The notes beneath the pieces were generated by a model. The model was not told the origin of the DNA. It made no database searches and saw nothing but the letters and a program-made list of their open reading frames with translations. DNA of 64,000 nt, taken from the NCBI RefSeq assembly GCF_011516635.5, contig NZ_CP096255.1, forward strand, positions 7,066,501-7,130,500. The letters are read 5' to 3'. A program made the position numbers and the translations under genes. Source of the DNA: Bradyrhizobium barranii subsp. apii. Its GTDB lineage: Bacteria > Pseudomonadota > Alphaproteobacteria > Rhizobiales > Xanthobacteraceae. Shown here piece by piece: positions 1-9,113 of this stretch; position 1 is the stretch's first letter, and each line of letters opens with the position of its first letter.

Positions 1-2329
1 GATAAACGCCGCCGCCGAAGTCGCGATAATCGGCGACGTCCTCGCCGGCGACGCCGTCGAGCCAGGCCGGCCAGCGCGACAGATCCGCATTGTCGGCGAA
101 GAGATAGCCGAAGCCGCCCGTAACCGTGACACGGGTCCACATCAGGTTCGGCGGCAGATCGAGCTGCTTGCGCGACAGCGCAAAGCCGCGGAAGACGTAC
201 TCATAAGGCGAGATCGCCGCCGGCGTGGCTTTCGACTCCGGCTGGCCAGAGAACGGATCGGTGAAGGACTGCACGAGCGCCCCGACGCGGCCGTGCGAGG
301 CGTTCATCGCGCTCCAGTGGATCGGCGCGAACAGCGTGCCGCGCTGCTGACGGTCGCTGACGACGACCTTCAAGATGCACTGGCCGTAATCGGTGGTGAT
401 GCGGGCGTAGCCGTCATGCGCGATGCCGTGTTTGCTGGCATCATCCGGGTGGATTTCGACGAACGGCTCCGGCAGATGCGCGCCGAGACGCTGGCTGAGC
501 CCCGTGCGCGTCATGGTGTGCCACTGGTCGCGGATACGTCCGGTGTTGAGCCGCAGCGGGCGCGACGGTCCGGTCTCGCCGCGCAGTGACGGCACGTCCG
601 GCGCGACGAAGCGGCCTTTGCCGTCATTGGTGAAGAAGCCGCCGTTCGCGAAGAAGCGCTCGCCGGCCGCCTCGCCTTCGCGCGCCGGCCACTGCACCGG
701 CTTCAAGGCGTCGAAGGCCTCGTCCGAGAGCGCGGTCAGCGCGCCGATGTCGAAATCGCGGCTGCCGTCGTTCTCGAAAGCAGAGAGCGCGGCATGCTCG
801 CGGAAAATATCGGCGGCGGATTTGTAGTTGAAGCTGTCGCCGAAGCCGAGCCGCTTTGCGGTCTCGCTCAGAATCCACCAGTCCGGCCGCGCCTCGCCCG
901 GCGCCGGCAGGAACGAGCGCTGGCGCGAGATGCGGCGTTCGGAATTGGTCACCGTGCCCGACTTCTCGCCCCAGGCGAGCGCCGGCAGCAGCACGTGCGG
1001 CCCTGCCTCGACCGTGTCGTTGGAGAGCACGTTCTCGGAGACCACGAACAGCTCGAGCTTCTTCAGCGCCTCACGCACGACGTCCGCGTCCGGCAATGAC
1101 ACCGCCGGGTTGGTGCCCATCACCCACAGCGCCTTGACCTCGCCGCGGTTGATCGCCTCGAACAGCTGCACCGCCTTCAACCCTTCATGAGTGGCGATGC
1201 GCGGCGCCTTCCAGAATCGCCGCACGCGGTCGATGTCGGGCGGCGTGAAGTTCATATGCGCGGCGAGCTGGTTGGCGAGGCCGCCGACCTCGCGCCCGCC
1301 CATCGCGTTGGGCTGGCCGGTGAGCGAGAACGGCGAGGCGCCCGGCTTGCCAATGCGCCCCGTGGCAAGATGGCAGTTCAGGATCGCGTTGACTTTGTCG
1401 GTGCCCTGCGCCGACTGGTTGACGCCCTGCGAATAGAGCGTGACGACGCGCTCGGTGTCGCGGAACATCTTGAAGAAGGCGGCGACGTCCTGTTCGGACA
1501 GGCCCGTCGCCAGTGCGGTCGCGGTGACACTGCCGGCGATGTTGCGCGCGCGCGCCAGCGCGTCATCGAAGCCAGACGTGTTCTGCGCGATGTAATCCTG
1601 GTCCAGCGCGCCATTGTCGGCGAGATGGACGAGCAGGCCGGAGAACAGCGCAGTGTCGGTGCCGGGCTTGAGGCCGAGGAACAGATCGACGTCGCTGGCC
1701 GTGTCGGTACGGCGCGGATCGATCACGATCATGCGCGCGCCGCGCTCCTGCCGGTTCTTCAGCATGCGCTGGAACAGCACGGGATGACACCAGGCCGCAT
1801 TTGAGCCGACGAACACGAGCAAATCAGCCTGGTCGAGATCCTCGTAGCAGCCGGGCACGGTGTCGGCACCGAAGGCGCGGCGGTGGCCGGCGACCGAGGA
1901 CGACATGCAGAGCCGCGAATTGGTGTCGACATTGGCCGTGCCGACAAAGCCCTTCATCAGCTTGTTGGCGACGTAATAGTCCTCGGTCAGGAGCTGGCCC
2001 GAGAGATAGAACGCGACCGCATCGGCGCCGTCGCGCGCCACGATGTGCTGCATGCGATGGGCGACGTGGTCTAGCGCATCGCTCCAGGCGACACGCTCCA
2101 GCACGCCCTTGCAGCGGATCATCGGATAGAGCAGCCGGCTCTCCAGCCCGATAGTCTCGCCGAGCGCGGAGCCCTTCGAGCACAGCCGGCCGAAATTGGC
2201 GGGATGATCAGGGTCGCCCGCGATCGCCGCGCCACCGTTGCCGTCGGGTGTCGCCAGCACGCCGCAGCCGACGCCGCAATAGGGACAGGTCGTCTTGGTG
2301 GCGCGGAGCGTGGGATCGATCGCCGTCAT
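1..2329 (-). CDS. nasC: Assimilatory nitrate reductase catalytic subunit NasC/NasA (3' end outside window)
   Basis: Reduces nitrate to nitrite in the cytoplasm with a Mo-bisMGD cofactor and one N-terminal [4Fe-4S] cluster. Translating from the ATG at 2329 gives 776 residues; the C-terminus is missing because the window ends. The cluster cysteines are C15, C18, C22 and C50 (TCPYCGVGC, then GRLCSKGS). The SRLCMSS segment near residue 139 is in the place of the Mo-binding cysteine, and the molybdopterin-dinucleotide-binding domain begins in the last third (RIRDQWHTMTRTG). It is the last gene of the narK-bjgb-flp-nasC operon, 14 bp after flp, with AAGG about 9 nt before the start. The family is roughly 900 residues, so about 120 should lie beyond position 1. 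The symbol follows the Bradyrhizobium name; nasA is the general one. Confidence 0.93.
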   Translation of the reverse strand, partial: MTAIDPTLRATKTTCPYCGVGCGVLATPDGNGGAAIAGDPDHPANFGRLCSKGSALGETIGLESRLLYPMIRCKGVLERVAWSDALDHVAHRMQHIVARDGADAVAFYLSGQLLTEDYYVANKLMKGFVGTANVDTNSRLCMSSSVAGHRRAFGADTVPGCYEDLDQADLLVFVGSNAAWCHPVLFQRMLKNRQERGARMIVIDPRRTDTASDVDLFLGLKPGTDTALFSGLLVHLADNGALDQDYIAQNTSGFDDALARARNIAGSVTATALATGLSEQDVAAFFKMFRDTERVVTLYSQGVNQSAQGTDKVNAILNCHLATGRIGKPGASPFSLTGQPNAMGGREVGGLANQLAAHMNFTPPDIDRVRRFWKAPRIATHEGLKAVQLFEAINRGEVKALWVMGTNPAVSLPDADVVREALKKLELFVVSENVLSNDTVEAGPHVLLPALAWGEKSGTVTNSERRISRQRSFLPAPGEARPDWWILSETAKRLGFGDSFNYKSAADIFREHAALSAFENDGSRDFDIGALTALSDEAFDALKPVQWPAREGEAAGERFFANGGFFTNDGKGRFVAPDVPSLRGETGPSRPLRLNTGRIRDQWHTMTRTGLSQRLGAHLPEPFVEIHPDDASKHGIAHDGYARITTDYGQCILKVVVSDRQQRGTLFAPIHWSAMNASHGRVGALVQSFTDPFSGQPESKATPAAISPYEYVFRGFALSRKQLDLPPNLMWTRVTVTGGFGYLFADNADLSRWPAWLDGVAGEDVADYRDFGGGVY

Positions 2330-2343
2330 ATCGAGCTGCCTTA

Positions 2344-3561
2344 TCAAGCCGCCTTGGAGGGACGCGCCAGCGCGCGGCCGAACATCATGTCGGTGCGGAT
2401 CGCCGCCACCTTGTCGCGATTGCGGATCAGCTCGAGATACCAGAGCGCATCGACGGTATCGCCGATCAGGACCGCGCCGGTGAGCCGGCCGTCGGCGATG
2501 ACGAGCTTCTTGTAGGTGCCGCGCCTGCGGTCGGTGAGTACCAAGCTCTCGCTGCCGTCCCCGCCCATGAAGTCGCCGGCGGAGAAGACGCTGACGCCGG
2601 ACACCTTCAGATTGGTCGAGACCACGCTGCCCTGATAGGCGGCGGGACGTCCGGCGAGATGCCGCGCCAGCACGCGCGCCTGCTCGTAAGCGGGCTCGAC
2701 CAGGCCGTAGCAGGTGCCGCGATGCTCGGCACATTCGCCGAGCGCGTAGATGTCGGGCGAGGCCGTCTGCATCTCGTCATTGACGACGATGCCGCGGTTG
2801 ACCGCGATGCCCGCCTCTTTGGCAAGCGCCACATTCGGCCTGATGCCGGCGGCGAAGATCACGGCATCCGCCTCGATGCGCGTGCCGTCGGCGAGCTCGA
2901 CGGCTTCGACATGGCCCTCGCCGTGGATCCGGGCGGTGGAGGCATTGAGCAGGATGCGGATGCCCTTGCGCTCGACCAGCGTCTTCAGCAGGTCGGCCGC
3001 CGGCAGATCGAGCTGGCGTTCCATCAGCCGGTCCATCAGGTGCAGCAGCGTCACAGGCGCGCCGGCTTTCGCAAGGCCATAGGCCGCTTCGAGTCCGAGC
3101 AGGCCACCGCCGACCACGACGACACGCTTCTTCGCCGCAGCGAGCGTCAGCAGCAGATCGACGTCGCGCGTATCGCGAAAGGTGTGCACCCCGGCGAGAT
3201 CGGCGCCCGGCACGTTGAGCCGCAGCGGCGTCGAGCCGGTGGCGAGCACGAGCTTGGAATATTCGACGCTCTCTTCACCTTCGATCTTGAGCTCGCGGCG
3301 GCCGGTGTCGATCTCGGTGACGCGATAGCCGTAGCGCACGGTGACGCCGCGATGGCGCCACCAGTCCGCCGGCCTCAGCTCGATCTCGTGCGAGCCGGTC
3401 TCGCCGGCCAGTACGGAGGAGAGCAGCACGCGATTGTAAGCGAGCCGCGGCTCTTCGCCGATCACCGCGACCGCGTAGCGGCCGAGCGAGGTCTTGGCGA
3501 GCTCGTCGACCAGACGCGCGGCCGCCATACCGTTACCGACGATGACCAGCGGTTCACTCAC
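2344..3561 (-). CDS. flp: FAD-dependent NAD(P)H oxidoreductase Flp (nitrate-reductase electron donor)
   Basis: Flavoprotein of 405 residues with a Rossmann FAD site at the N-terminus (IVGNGMAAARL) and an NAD(P) site near residue 150 (VVVVGGGLLGLEAAYGLAK). This is the fold of the NirB N-terminal domain and of rubredoxin-reductase-like proteins, but the NirB iron-sulfur and sirohaem domains are absent. In Bradyrhizobium this gene between the haemoglobin and NasC is described as supplying electrons to both; that role is from knowledge of the operon, not from sequence. Start is GTG at 3561, with AGGAG 8-12 nt upstream, 10 bp after bjgb. An early residue call of a stand-alone nitrite reductase would be wrong because no haem or cluster motif is present. 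Confidence 0.9.
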   Translation of the reverse strand: MSEPLVIVGNGMAAARLVDELAKTSLGRYAVAVIGEEPRLAYNRVLLSSVLAGETGSHEIELRPADWWRHRGVTVRYGYRVTEIDTGRRELKIEGEESVEYSKLVLATGSTPLRLNVPGADLAGVHTFRDTRDVDLLLTLAAAKKRVVVVGGGLLGLEAAYGLAKAGAPVTLLHLMDRLMERQLDLPAADLLKTLVERKGIRILLNASTARIHGEGHVEAVELADGTRIEADAVIFAAGIRPNVALAKEAGIAVNRGIVVNDEMQTASPDIYALGECAEHRGTCYGLVEPAYEQARVLARHLAGRPAAYQGSVVSTNLKVSGVSVFSAGDFMGGDGSESLVLTDRRRGTYKKLVIADGRLTGAVLIGDTVDALWYLELIRNRDKVAAIRTDMMFGRALARPSKAA

Positions 3562-3571
3562 AAGGCATCTC

Positions 3572-4000
3572 CTATTCGGCGGCCTGCGCCTGTGCGCCGT
3601 AGGCCTCGGAAATCATGTAGCCGGACAGCACGCCGTAGGCGTCGGTCCAGGCCGTGGCGAGTTCGGGTGTCCAGGCCTCGCCGAGACCCTTCTCGAGGGT
3701 CCAGAGCAAGGTCGCGCCGACCACCGGATAGTGCTCGGCCTTGGCGCCATAGGCGACGTGACGCTTGGCGAGCGCCGAGGCCGCGGGAAGAATCGTCTCG
3801 AGCTTCGACAGGCCGCCGACGACGGCAGCGAGCATGCCCATCAGCTTCTTGCGCTGCTCGGTCATGTCCTCGGGAAACATCGCGCGCACGGATGGCGCCA
3901 CCTCGAACAGGCGATCGTAGAACAGCACCGCGGCCGCCTCTGAAATCGGCGCGACCTTGGAAAAGCTCTGCTGGACGAGGGTGATCTGTTCTGAAGTCAT
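3572..4000 (-). CDS. bjgb: Single-domain haemoglobin (Bjgb type)
   Basis: A 142-residue globin without a reductase domain. The start is the ATG at 4000, preceded by CAGGAG at an ideal distance; an upstream in-frame ATG at 4051 has no ribosome site. The F-helix region KRHVAYGAKAEHY carries the proximal histidine. Single-domain globins of this type, partnered by a separate FAD reductase, are linked to nitric oxide removal during nitrate assimilation. Here the reductase (flp) follows 10 bp downstream, so the two genes together rebuild a split flavohaemoglobin. narK lies upstream, separated by 121 bp containing a 10-bp perfect hairpin. Confidence 0.9.
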   Translation of the reverse strand: MTSEQITLVQQSFSKVAPISEAAAVLFYDRLFEVAPSVRAMFPEDMTEQRKKLMGMLAAVVGGLSKLETILPAASALAKRHVAYGAKAEHYPVVGATLLWTLEKGLGEAWTPELATAWTDAYGVLSGYMISEAYGAQAQAAE

Positions 4001-4080
4001 GATGTTCTCCTGTCTGTTTCGGTCTGCCTTTGTCCGCGCCGTTGCGAACAAGGTTCATGGGTCAAACGTCATCAGAGAGT

Positions 4081-4104
4081 CTTCTCCCCGCGTACGGGGA
4101 GAAG
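4081..4104. repeat. Perfect 10-bp hairpin between narK and bjgb
   Basis: CTTCTCCCCG and CGGGGAGAAG flank a 4-nt loop. There is no T-tract on the minus strand, so it is not a classical terminator. It resembles the terminal stem of the larger intergenic repeats at 50556 and 62982 (CCTTCTCCC...GGGAGAAGG) and may be a minimal relic of that family. It could adjust the narK to bjgb transcript ratio. Confidence 0.6.
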
Positions 4105-4121
4105 CGACATTCGTGCCAAAC

Positions 4122-5513
4122 TCAGACTCGCGCTTCCGCGAGGCTTGACGCGCCCTCACCCTGCGGGCTGCGACGCAGGTAGAACCACCAGGTCAGTCCG
4201 AGGCAGGAGGCGTAGAAAGCGAGATAGATCGCGAGCGCGAGCGACGGCCCGCCGGTCATGGCGATCGATTTGCCGAAACCGGTCGGGATCAGATAGCCGC
4301 CGACCGCGCCGATCGCACCGATGAAGCCGACCGCCGCACCGCTCTCGATGCTCGCGGTCTTCAAGGCCGCCGCGCGCGCCGCATCGCCCTTGCCGCGCAC
4401 CCTGAACAGGTTCTGCTCGCGGAAGATCGAGGGGATCATGCGGTAGGTCGAGCCGTTGCCGATACCCGTCGTCACGAACAGGATCAGGAACATCGCAAGG
4501 AAGCCGGTGAAGTCCTTGTGCCCGACGAAGTAGAGCACGCCGACGGTGGCGCCCGCCATCGCGATGAAATTCCAGAAGGTGAGGATGGAGCCGCCGATCT
4601 TGTCGGCGAGCAAGCCGCCGAGCGGTCGCGACAGCGAACCGACCAGCGGCCCGAGGAACGCGATCGAGATCGAGATCGCCGGAAACTGCGTCTTGATCAG
4701 CAGCGGGAACGCCGCCGAGTAGCCGATGAAGGATCCGAACGTGCCGATATAGAGATACGCCATGATCCAGGTGTGCTTGCGCTTGACGACGGCAAGCTGG
4801 TTCTTGATCGACGACTTGGCCGTGGTCAGGTTGTTCATGAAGAACACCGCGCCGAACACCGCGATCGCGATCGGCAGCACCCACATCAGGCCCGCGTTCT
4901 GGAGGAAGATGCCGTCGACGGGGCTCGCCTGGAACAGGTTGATGACCGCGAGCGTCATCAGGATCGGGGTCAGCAGCTGCACGCTGGAGACGCCGATATT
5001 GCCGCCGGCCGCGTTCAGCCCAAGCGCCCACCCCTTCATCCGGTCAGGGAAGAAGAAGGAGATGTTGGTCATGCTGGAGGCGAAATTGCCGCCACCGAGA
5101 CCCGCGGTCGATGCGATCAGCAGCATCAGCCAGAACGGGGTGTCGGGCTGGCCGACGAAGTAGGCGAGCGACAGCGTCGGGATGAACAGGACAGCCGCGC
5201 TGAAAATGGTCCAGTTGCGGCCGCCGAAGGTCGTGACCGCGAACGTATAGGGGAAGCGCATCAATGCGCCGATCAGCCCTGGCACCGCGACGAGCTGGAA
5301 CAGCTGGTCGGTGGTGTAGTGGAAGCCCGCCTGCGGCAGCTTGGTGGTGACGATGCTCCAAATCAGCCAGACGGAGAAGCCGATATGCTCGGCCACGATC
5401 GACCAGATCAGGTTACGCCGGGCGATCACCTTACCGCCCGCATTCCAGAACGCCTCGTCTTCGGGGCGCCAATCAGAAATCCACGTCGGATTTCGAGTCG
5501 GATTCGTCGTCAT
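4122..5513 (-). CDS. narK: NarK-type nitrate/nitrite transporter (MFS)
   Basis: A 463-residue major facilitator protein with about 12 hydrophobic segments. Nitrate-porter signatures are visible as GGGNFASSMTNISFFFP in the first half and GIGNGSTYRMIPSIF in the second. It moves nitrate and/or exports nitrite across the inner membrane. It is first in the narK-bjgb-flp-nasC operon. The ATG at 5513 has AAGGGA about 7 nt upstream. The 336-bp gap to nrtC carries a sigma54-like promoter (5659-5674) and an upstream dyad (5768-5802), pointing to nitrogen-status control. Confidence 0.93.
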   Translation of the reverse strand: MTTNPTRNPTWISDWRPEDEAFWNAGGKVIARRNLIWSIVAEHIGFSVWLIWSIVTTKLPQAGFHYTTDQLFQLVAVPGLIGALMRFPYTFAVTTFGGRNWTIFSAAVLFIPTLSLAYFVGQPDTPFWLMLLIASTAGLGGGNFASSMTNISFFFPDRMKGWALGLNAAGGNIGVSSVQLLTPILMTLAVINLFQASPVDGIFLQNAGLMWVLPIAIAVFGAVFFMNNLTTAKSSIKNQLAVVKRKHTWIMAYLYIGTFGSFIGYSAAFPLLIKTQFPAISISIAFLGPLVGSLSRPLGGLLADKIGGSILTFWNFIAMAGATVGVLYFVGHKDFTGFLAMFLILFVTTGIGNGSTYRMIPSIFREQNLFRVRGKGDAARAAALKTASIESGAAVGFIGAIGAVGGYLIPTGFGKSIAMTGGPSLALAIYLAFYASCLGLTWWFYLRRSPQGEGASSLAEARV

Positions 5514-5658
5514 TGATAATCCCTTCTTGGCTCACCGCTGCGTCGTTGCAGGCTCAGCCTCCACGCGGAGGCGCGCGCCGAGGCCATGCCCCGGTGGCGA
5601 GTTCACGATGCTGATTGATGATGTTGAGGGACGTCGTCGTTGGCGTCGGAAAAGGTAT

Positions 5659-5674
5659 TTCAATTTCCGTGCCA
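5659..5674 (-). promoter_or_regulatory. Sigma54-like (-24/-12) promoter of narK operon
   Basis: On the minus strand the sequence reads TGGCACG-GAAA-TTGAA, against the consensus TGGCACG-N4-TTGCW. Only the usual C of the -12 TTGC is changed. It would place the transcript start near 5648 and leave a leader of about 135 nt before narK. The nrtA promoter has the same deviation, and both lie 111 bp from a matching dyad, which supports function. RpoN/NtrC control of this operon is described in B. diazoefficiens. Confidence 0.6.
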
Positions 5675-5767
5675 ATTGCGCGCGTACGGGAAATACAAGG
5701 AATTCAGGAGCTTGTTCGCATTGCCCGAAGTTCTTGAAGGCGTATTTCGCTCGCAAATTTAGCGGTT

Positions 5768-5802
5768 CGCTCAATCCTTGTGCGGCGCACAAGGATTGAG
5801 CG
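5768..5802. promoter_or_regulatory. 16-bp perfect dyad upstream of narK; candidate NtrC-type enhancer (or nrtC terminator)
   Basis: CGCTCAATCCTTGTGC and its exact reverse complement flank GGC. Each arm contains a GC-N11-GC pattern (5769-5783 and 5787-5801), as in NtrC sites. The core TTGTGC-GGC-GCACAA is repeated upstream of nrtA at an identical distance from the promoter. It also lies 48 bp after the nrtC stop and could form a strong hairpin, but there is no T-tract, so a regulatory role fits better. Confidence 0.55.
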
Positions 5803-5849
5803 AGGTGTCGATTATTTAGGCGCGCTCATCTTCCGCGTTAAACCTTCGT

Positions 5850-6644
5850 TTATGCGGCCTCGACGAAGCGATGACGCTCGTAGAGGAACTCGAGCACGCG
5901 GTGGCGGCACTTCAAATAGGTGGAGTTGGTCGCAAGATCGAGCCGCTTGCGGGGACGTGCGAGCGGCACCTCCAGCACCTCCCCGATGCGCGCGCTCGGC
6001 CCGTTCGTCATCATGACGATGCGATCGGATAGCAGCACCGCCTCGTCGACGTCGTGGGTGATCATCAAAATGGTGTTACCGAGCTTCTGATGCAGCGCCA
6101 TCACCGAGTCCTGCAGATGCGCGCGGGTCAGCGCGTCGAGCGCGCCGAACGGCTCGTCGAGCAGCAGGACCTTCGGCTCCATCGCCAGCGCACGGGCGAT
6201 GCCGACGCGCTGCTTCATGCCGCCGGAGATTTCCGAGGGACGCTTGTCCCTGGCGTGGGCCATTTGCACCAGGTTGAGATTATGCATGACCCAGGCGTCG
6301 CGTTCGGCGCGGGACTTGGTCCTGGCAAAGACCTTGTCGACGCCGAGCTTGACGTTCTCGTAGACAGTCAGCCACGGCAGCAAGCTGTGGTTCTGGAACA
6401 CTACCGCGCGATCGGGCCCCGGCGAGTTGACCTCGCGGTTCTCGAGCAGCACGCCGCCGGTGGTGGCGCCGGTCAGGCCTGCGATGATGTTGAGCAGGGT
6501 CGACTTGCCGCAGCCGGAATGGCCGATGATCGAGACGTATTCGCCCTTCTCGATCGTGAGATTGATGTCCTTCAGCACCTCCGTGCTGGCGGCACCGCGG
6601 GTAAAGACCTTGTCGATATGGTCGAGCTTCAGATAGGCGTTCAT
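5850..6644 (-). CDS. nrtC: Nitrate ABC transporter ATP-binding protein NrtC
   Basis: A 264-residue ABC ATPase that powers nitrate import. It shows Walker A GHSGCGKST, signature ISGGMKQRVGIARAL and Walker B VLLLDEPFGALD followed by the switch histidine in MITHDVDEA. Its length is that of a single nucleotide-binding domain (NrtD/SsuB-like); it lacks the extra substrate-binding-like C-terminal half of cyanobacterial NrtC. It is the last gene of nrtABC, 13 bp after nrtB. Confidence 0.9.
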   Translation of the reverse strand: MNAYLKLDHIDKVFTRGAASTEVLKDINLTIEKGEYVSIIGHSGCGKSTLLNIIAGLTGATTGGVLLENREVNSPGPDRAVVFQNHSLLPWLTVYENVKLGVDKVFARTKSRAERDAWVMHNLNLVQMAHARDKRPSEISGGMKQRVGIARALAMEPKVLLLDEPFGALDALTRAHLQDSVMALHQKLGNTILMITHDVDEAVLLSDRIVMMTNGPSARIGEVLEVPLARPRKRLDLATNSTYLKCRHRVLEFLYERHRFVEAA

Positions 6645-6657
6645 GTGCCCTTCTCCC

Positions 6658-7554
6658 TCAGTTCTGCGCCGTGCCGCGGGTGACGATCCTGCCGAGGCCC
6701 GCGATCAGGCGGTCGAGCACGAAGCCGACGATGCCGACATAGAACAGCGCCAGGATGATCTCGCTGATATGCGAGGAATTCCAGGCGTCCCAGATGAAGA
6801 AGCCGATGCCGACGCCGCCGATCAGCATTTCGGCCGCGATGATGGCGAGCCAGGACAGGCCGATGCCGATGCGCAAACCGGTAAAGATGTAGGGCGCCGC
6901 CGCCGGGATCATGATCTTGCCGAAGAACTCGAGCGGATTGAGCTGCACCACCGCGGCGACGTTGCGGTAGTCCTGTGGGATGTTGCGGATACCGACCGCG
7001 GTGTTGATGATGATCGGCCAGATCGAGGTGATGAAGATGACGAAGATCGCCGATGGCTGGCCGTCGCGGAACGCCGCGAGCGACAGCGGCAGCCAGGCCA
7101 GCGGCGGGATGGTGCGCAGCACCTGGAACAGCGGATCGAGCCCGCGCATCGCCCAGACCGACTGCCCGACCAGCACGCCGAGCGCGATGCCGGCGATGGC
7201 AGAGAGCGAATAGCCGAGCGCGACGCGCTGGAGACTGGCGGAGAGATGCCAGAACAGGCCCTTGTCGATGCCACCATGATCGAAGAACGGATCGAAGATC
7301 AGTTCCTTGGTGTCCTTGAACACCTTTGACGGCGGCGGCAGCGCCGAGCCGGCGCGGCGGCACACCAGCTCCCACACCAGCGTCAACAGCGCGATCACGA
7401 CCAGCGGCGGAATCACGCGCACGGCGGTCTCCCTCGCCATACGCGCGTAGGCCTCGCTGCGCGGCGGACGCTTGAGCGTCATCGCGACGACCGGCGCGGA
7501 AGCACCCGCAGGCGTTGCGGTCTCAACCTCAATCTTCGTGGCAGGCATGTTCAT
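6658..7554 (-). CDS. nrtB: Nitrate ABC transporter permease NrtB
   Basis: A 298-residue inner-membrane permease with about six hydrophobic helices after a hydrophilic N-terminus of about 40 residues. The EAA-type loop that contacts the ATPase lies around GIRNIPQDYRNVAAVVQLNP. It is homologous to NrtB/SsuC/TauC permeases; the neighbours set the substrate as nitrate. It starts at the ATG at 7554, 61 bp after nrtA, with a 10-bp hairpin in the gap. Confidence 0.9.
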   Translation of the reverse strand: MNMPATKIEVETATPAGASAPVVAMTLKRPPRSEAYARMARETAVRVIPPLVVIALLTLVWELVCRRAGSALPPPSKVFKDTKELIFDPFFDHGGIDKGLFWHLSASLQRVALGYSLSAIAGIALGVLVGQSVWAMRGLDPLFQVLRTIPPLAWLPLSLAAFRDGQPSAIFVIFITSIWPIIINTAVGIRNIPQDYRNVAAVVQLNPLEFFGKIMIPAAAPYIFTGLRIGIGLSWLAIIAAEMLIGGVGIGFFIWDAWNSSHISEIILALFYVGIVGFVLDRLIAGLGRIVTRGTAQN

Positions 7555-7584
7555 TGAAAATCCCTCTCCGGCTTCAAAGGACGA

Positions 7585-7608
7585 CGCGGCCGCCTGACGG
7601 CGGCCGCG
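7585..7608. promoter_or_regulatory. Perfect 10-bp hairpin between nrtA and nrtB
   Basis: CGCGGCCGCC and GGCGGCCGCG flank a 4-nt loop, 8 bp after the nrtA stop. Hairpins after the binding-protein gene are common in ABC operons and protect the upstream message, so that binding protein is made in excess. No T-tract follows on the minus strand, so complete termination is unlikely. Confidence 0.6.
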
Positions 7609-7615
7609 GGCTCCA

Positions 7616-8929
7616 TCAGACTTCGACGCGCTTGATCGCGAGCGATTTCAGATAGGCCGCCGGATTTTCGGGATCGAACACCTTGCCGTCGAAGAAGGTC
7701 TCCTTGCCGCGCGAGGTGGAGGCCGGGATCTCGGAAGCCGCGACGCCGAGGGTCTTGGCCGCATCGCGCCACATGTCCTCGCGGTTGACCTTGCCGATCA
7801 GCGCCTTGCTGTCGAAGGAAGCTTCATATTTGCCCCACCGGATGTCCTCGGTCATGAACCAGAGATCATGGCTCTGGAACGGATAGGAGGCGAAGTCGCG
7901 CCAGTACTTCATGATGTGCGGTGAGTTCTCGACCACCTTGCCGGCATTGCCGTAGTCGAACTTGCCCTTGGCGCGATCGGCGATGTCCTCGACCGGGCAG
8001 TTGATCCACTGCCGTTTCGCCATGATGGTCGCGAGCTCTTCCTTGTTCTCCATCTTGTCGGCCCATTGCTGCGCCTCCATCACGGCCATCAGGATCGCCT
8101 TGGCAGCCTTCGGGTTCTTGTCGACCCAGGCCGCGCGCATGCCGAGCGACTTTTCGGGATGCTTGCTCCAGATCTCGCCGGTGTTGACGGCGGTGTAGCC
8201 GATGCCCTGATGCACGAGCTGCCCGGGCCAGGGCTCGCCGACGCAGAACGCGTCCATGGTGCCGACCTTCATGTTCGCCACCATCTGCGGCGGCGGCACG
8301 GTGATGGTCTCGACGTCCTTGTCGGGATCGATGCCGCCGGCGGCGAGCCAATAGCGGACCCAGAGGTCATGTGTGCCGCCCGGGAAGGTCATCGCGACCT
8401 TGGCCGACTTGCCATCGGCCTTCTTCTTCTCGAACGCCGCCTTCAGCACCGACGCGTCGGCACCGACCTTGAGGTCGGCATATTCCTTGGCGACCGAGAT
8501 GCACTGCGCATCGAGATTGAGCCGCGCCAGGATGTACATCGGGGTCGGCTGGTTGTTCTGCGTCACCTTGCCAGCGGAAATCAGGTACGGCATCGGGGTC
8601 AGGATGTGCGCGCCGTCGATGCCGTTCCCCTCCGAGCCGAGCACGAGATTGTCGCGCGTGGTGCCCCATGAGGCCTGCTTCTGCACGTCGGTGTCGGGCA
8701 CGCCGTATTTGGCGAACAGGCCCTTGTCCTTGGCGACGAAGAGCGGACCGGCATCGCTCAACGCGATGAAGCCGAGCTTGGCGCCCTTGACCTCGGGGCC
8801 TGCGTCCTGCGCGAAGGCGCCGGCGGGGAAATTCAGCTTGGCGGCGGCGAGAAGAGCGGCGGTGCTGCCGGCGGCCTTCAACAATTGACGGCGGCTCAGG
8901 CCCGAGGGCTGGCGGGTGCGCTTGGTCAT
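7616..8929 (-). CDS. nrtA: Nitrate ABC transporter substrate-binding protein NrtA (Tat-exported)
   Basis: A periplasmic nitrate-binding protein, 437 residues from the ATG at 8929. The N-terminus has a twin-arginine signal (SRRQLLKAAG, then a hydrophobic stretch ending near AGAFAQ). The mature part matches the NrtA/CmpA family: GFIALSDAGPLFVAKDKGLF at the start, then EGNGIDGAHILTPMPYLIS and DAFCVGEPWPGQLVHQG. In-frame upstream ATGs at 8950 and 9019 are possible but would push the Tat motif inward. It is first in the nrtABC operon, driven by the sigma54-like promoter at 9114-9129. Confidence 0.92.
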   Translation of the reverse strand: MTKRTRQPSGLSRRQLLKAAGSTAALLAAAKLNFPAGAFAQDAGPEVKGAKLGFIALSDAGPLFVAKDKGLFAKYGVPDTDVQKQASWGTTRDNLVLGSEGNGIDGAHILTPMPYLISAGKVTQNNQPTPMYILARLNLDAQCISVAKEYADLKVGADASVLKAAFEKKKADGKSAKVAMTFPGGTHDLWVRYWLAAGGIDPDKDVETITVPPPQMVANMKVGTMDAFCVGEPWPGQLVHQGIGYTAVNTGEIWSKHPEKSLGMRAAWVDKNPKAAKAILMAVMEAQQWADKMENKEELATIMAKRQWINCPVEDIADRAKGKFDYGNAGKVVENSPHIMKYWRDFASYPFQSHDLWFMTEDIRWGKYEASFDSKALIGKVNREDMWRDAAKTLGVAASEIPASTSRGKETFFDGKVFDPENPAAYLKSLAIKRVEV

Positions 8930-9113
8930 AGGCAGTGTCGTCCTTTGCATCGTTGCAGAATTGATGGCGTCAGTGCGCGCGAGCGGCCCGTCCGTCCGTG
9001 ACGCCAGAAACAGGCGCATGCGAACGCATGGCGGGGGAGACCCCCGTCTGGTGGCGTCGGCAAATCGGATGAGAAGTCTCGCGGGACGGCTTCAATGGCG
9101 TCGGCTTGAATGA

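Noticed and set aside
2248..3984. 578-residue open frame on the plus strand
   Set aside because: Antisense to flp and bjgb; shadow composition and no ribosome site.
5768..5802. Perfect hairpin as a simple rho-independent terminator of nrtC
   Set aside because: No T-tract on either strand, and the core recurs at nrtA at equal promoter distance, favouring an operator.
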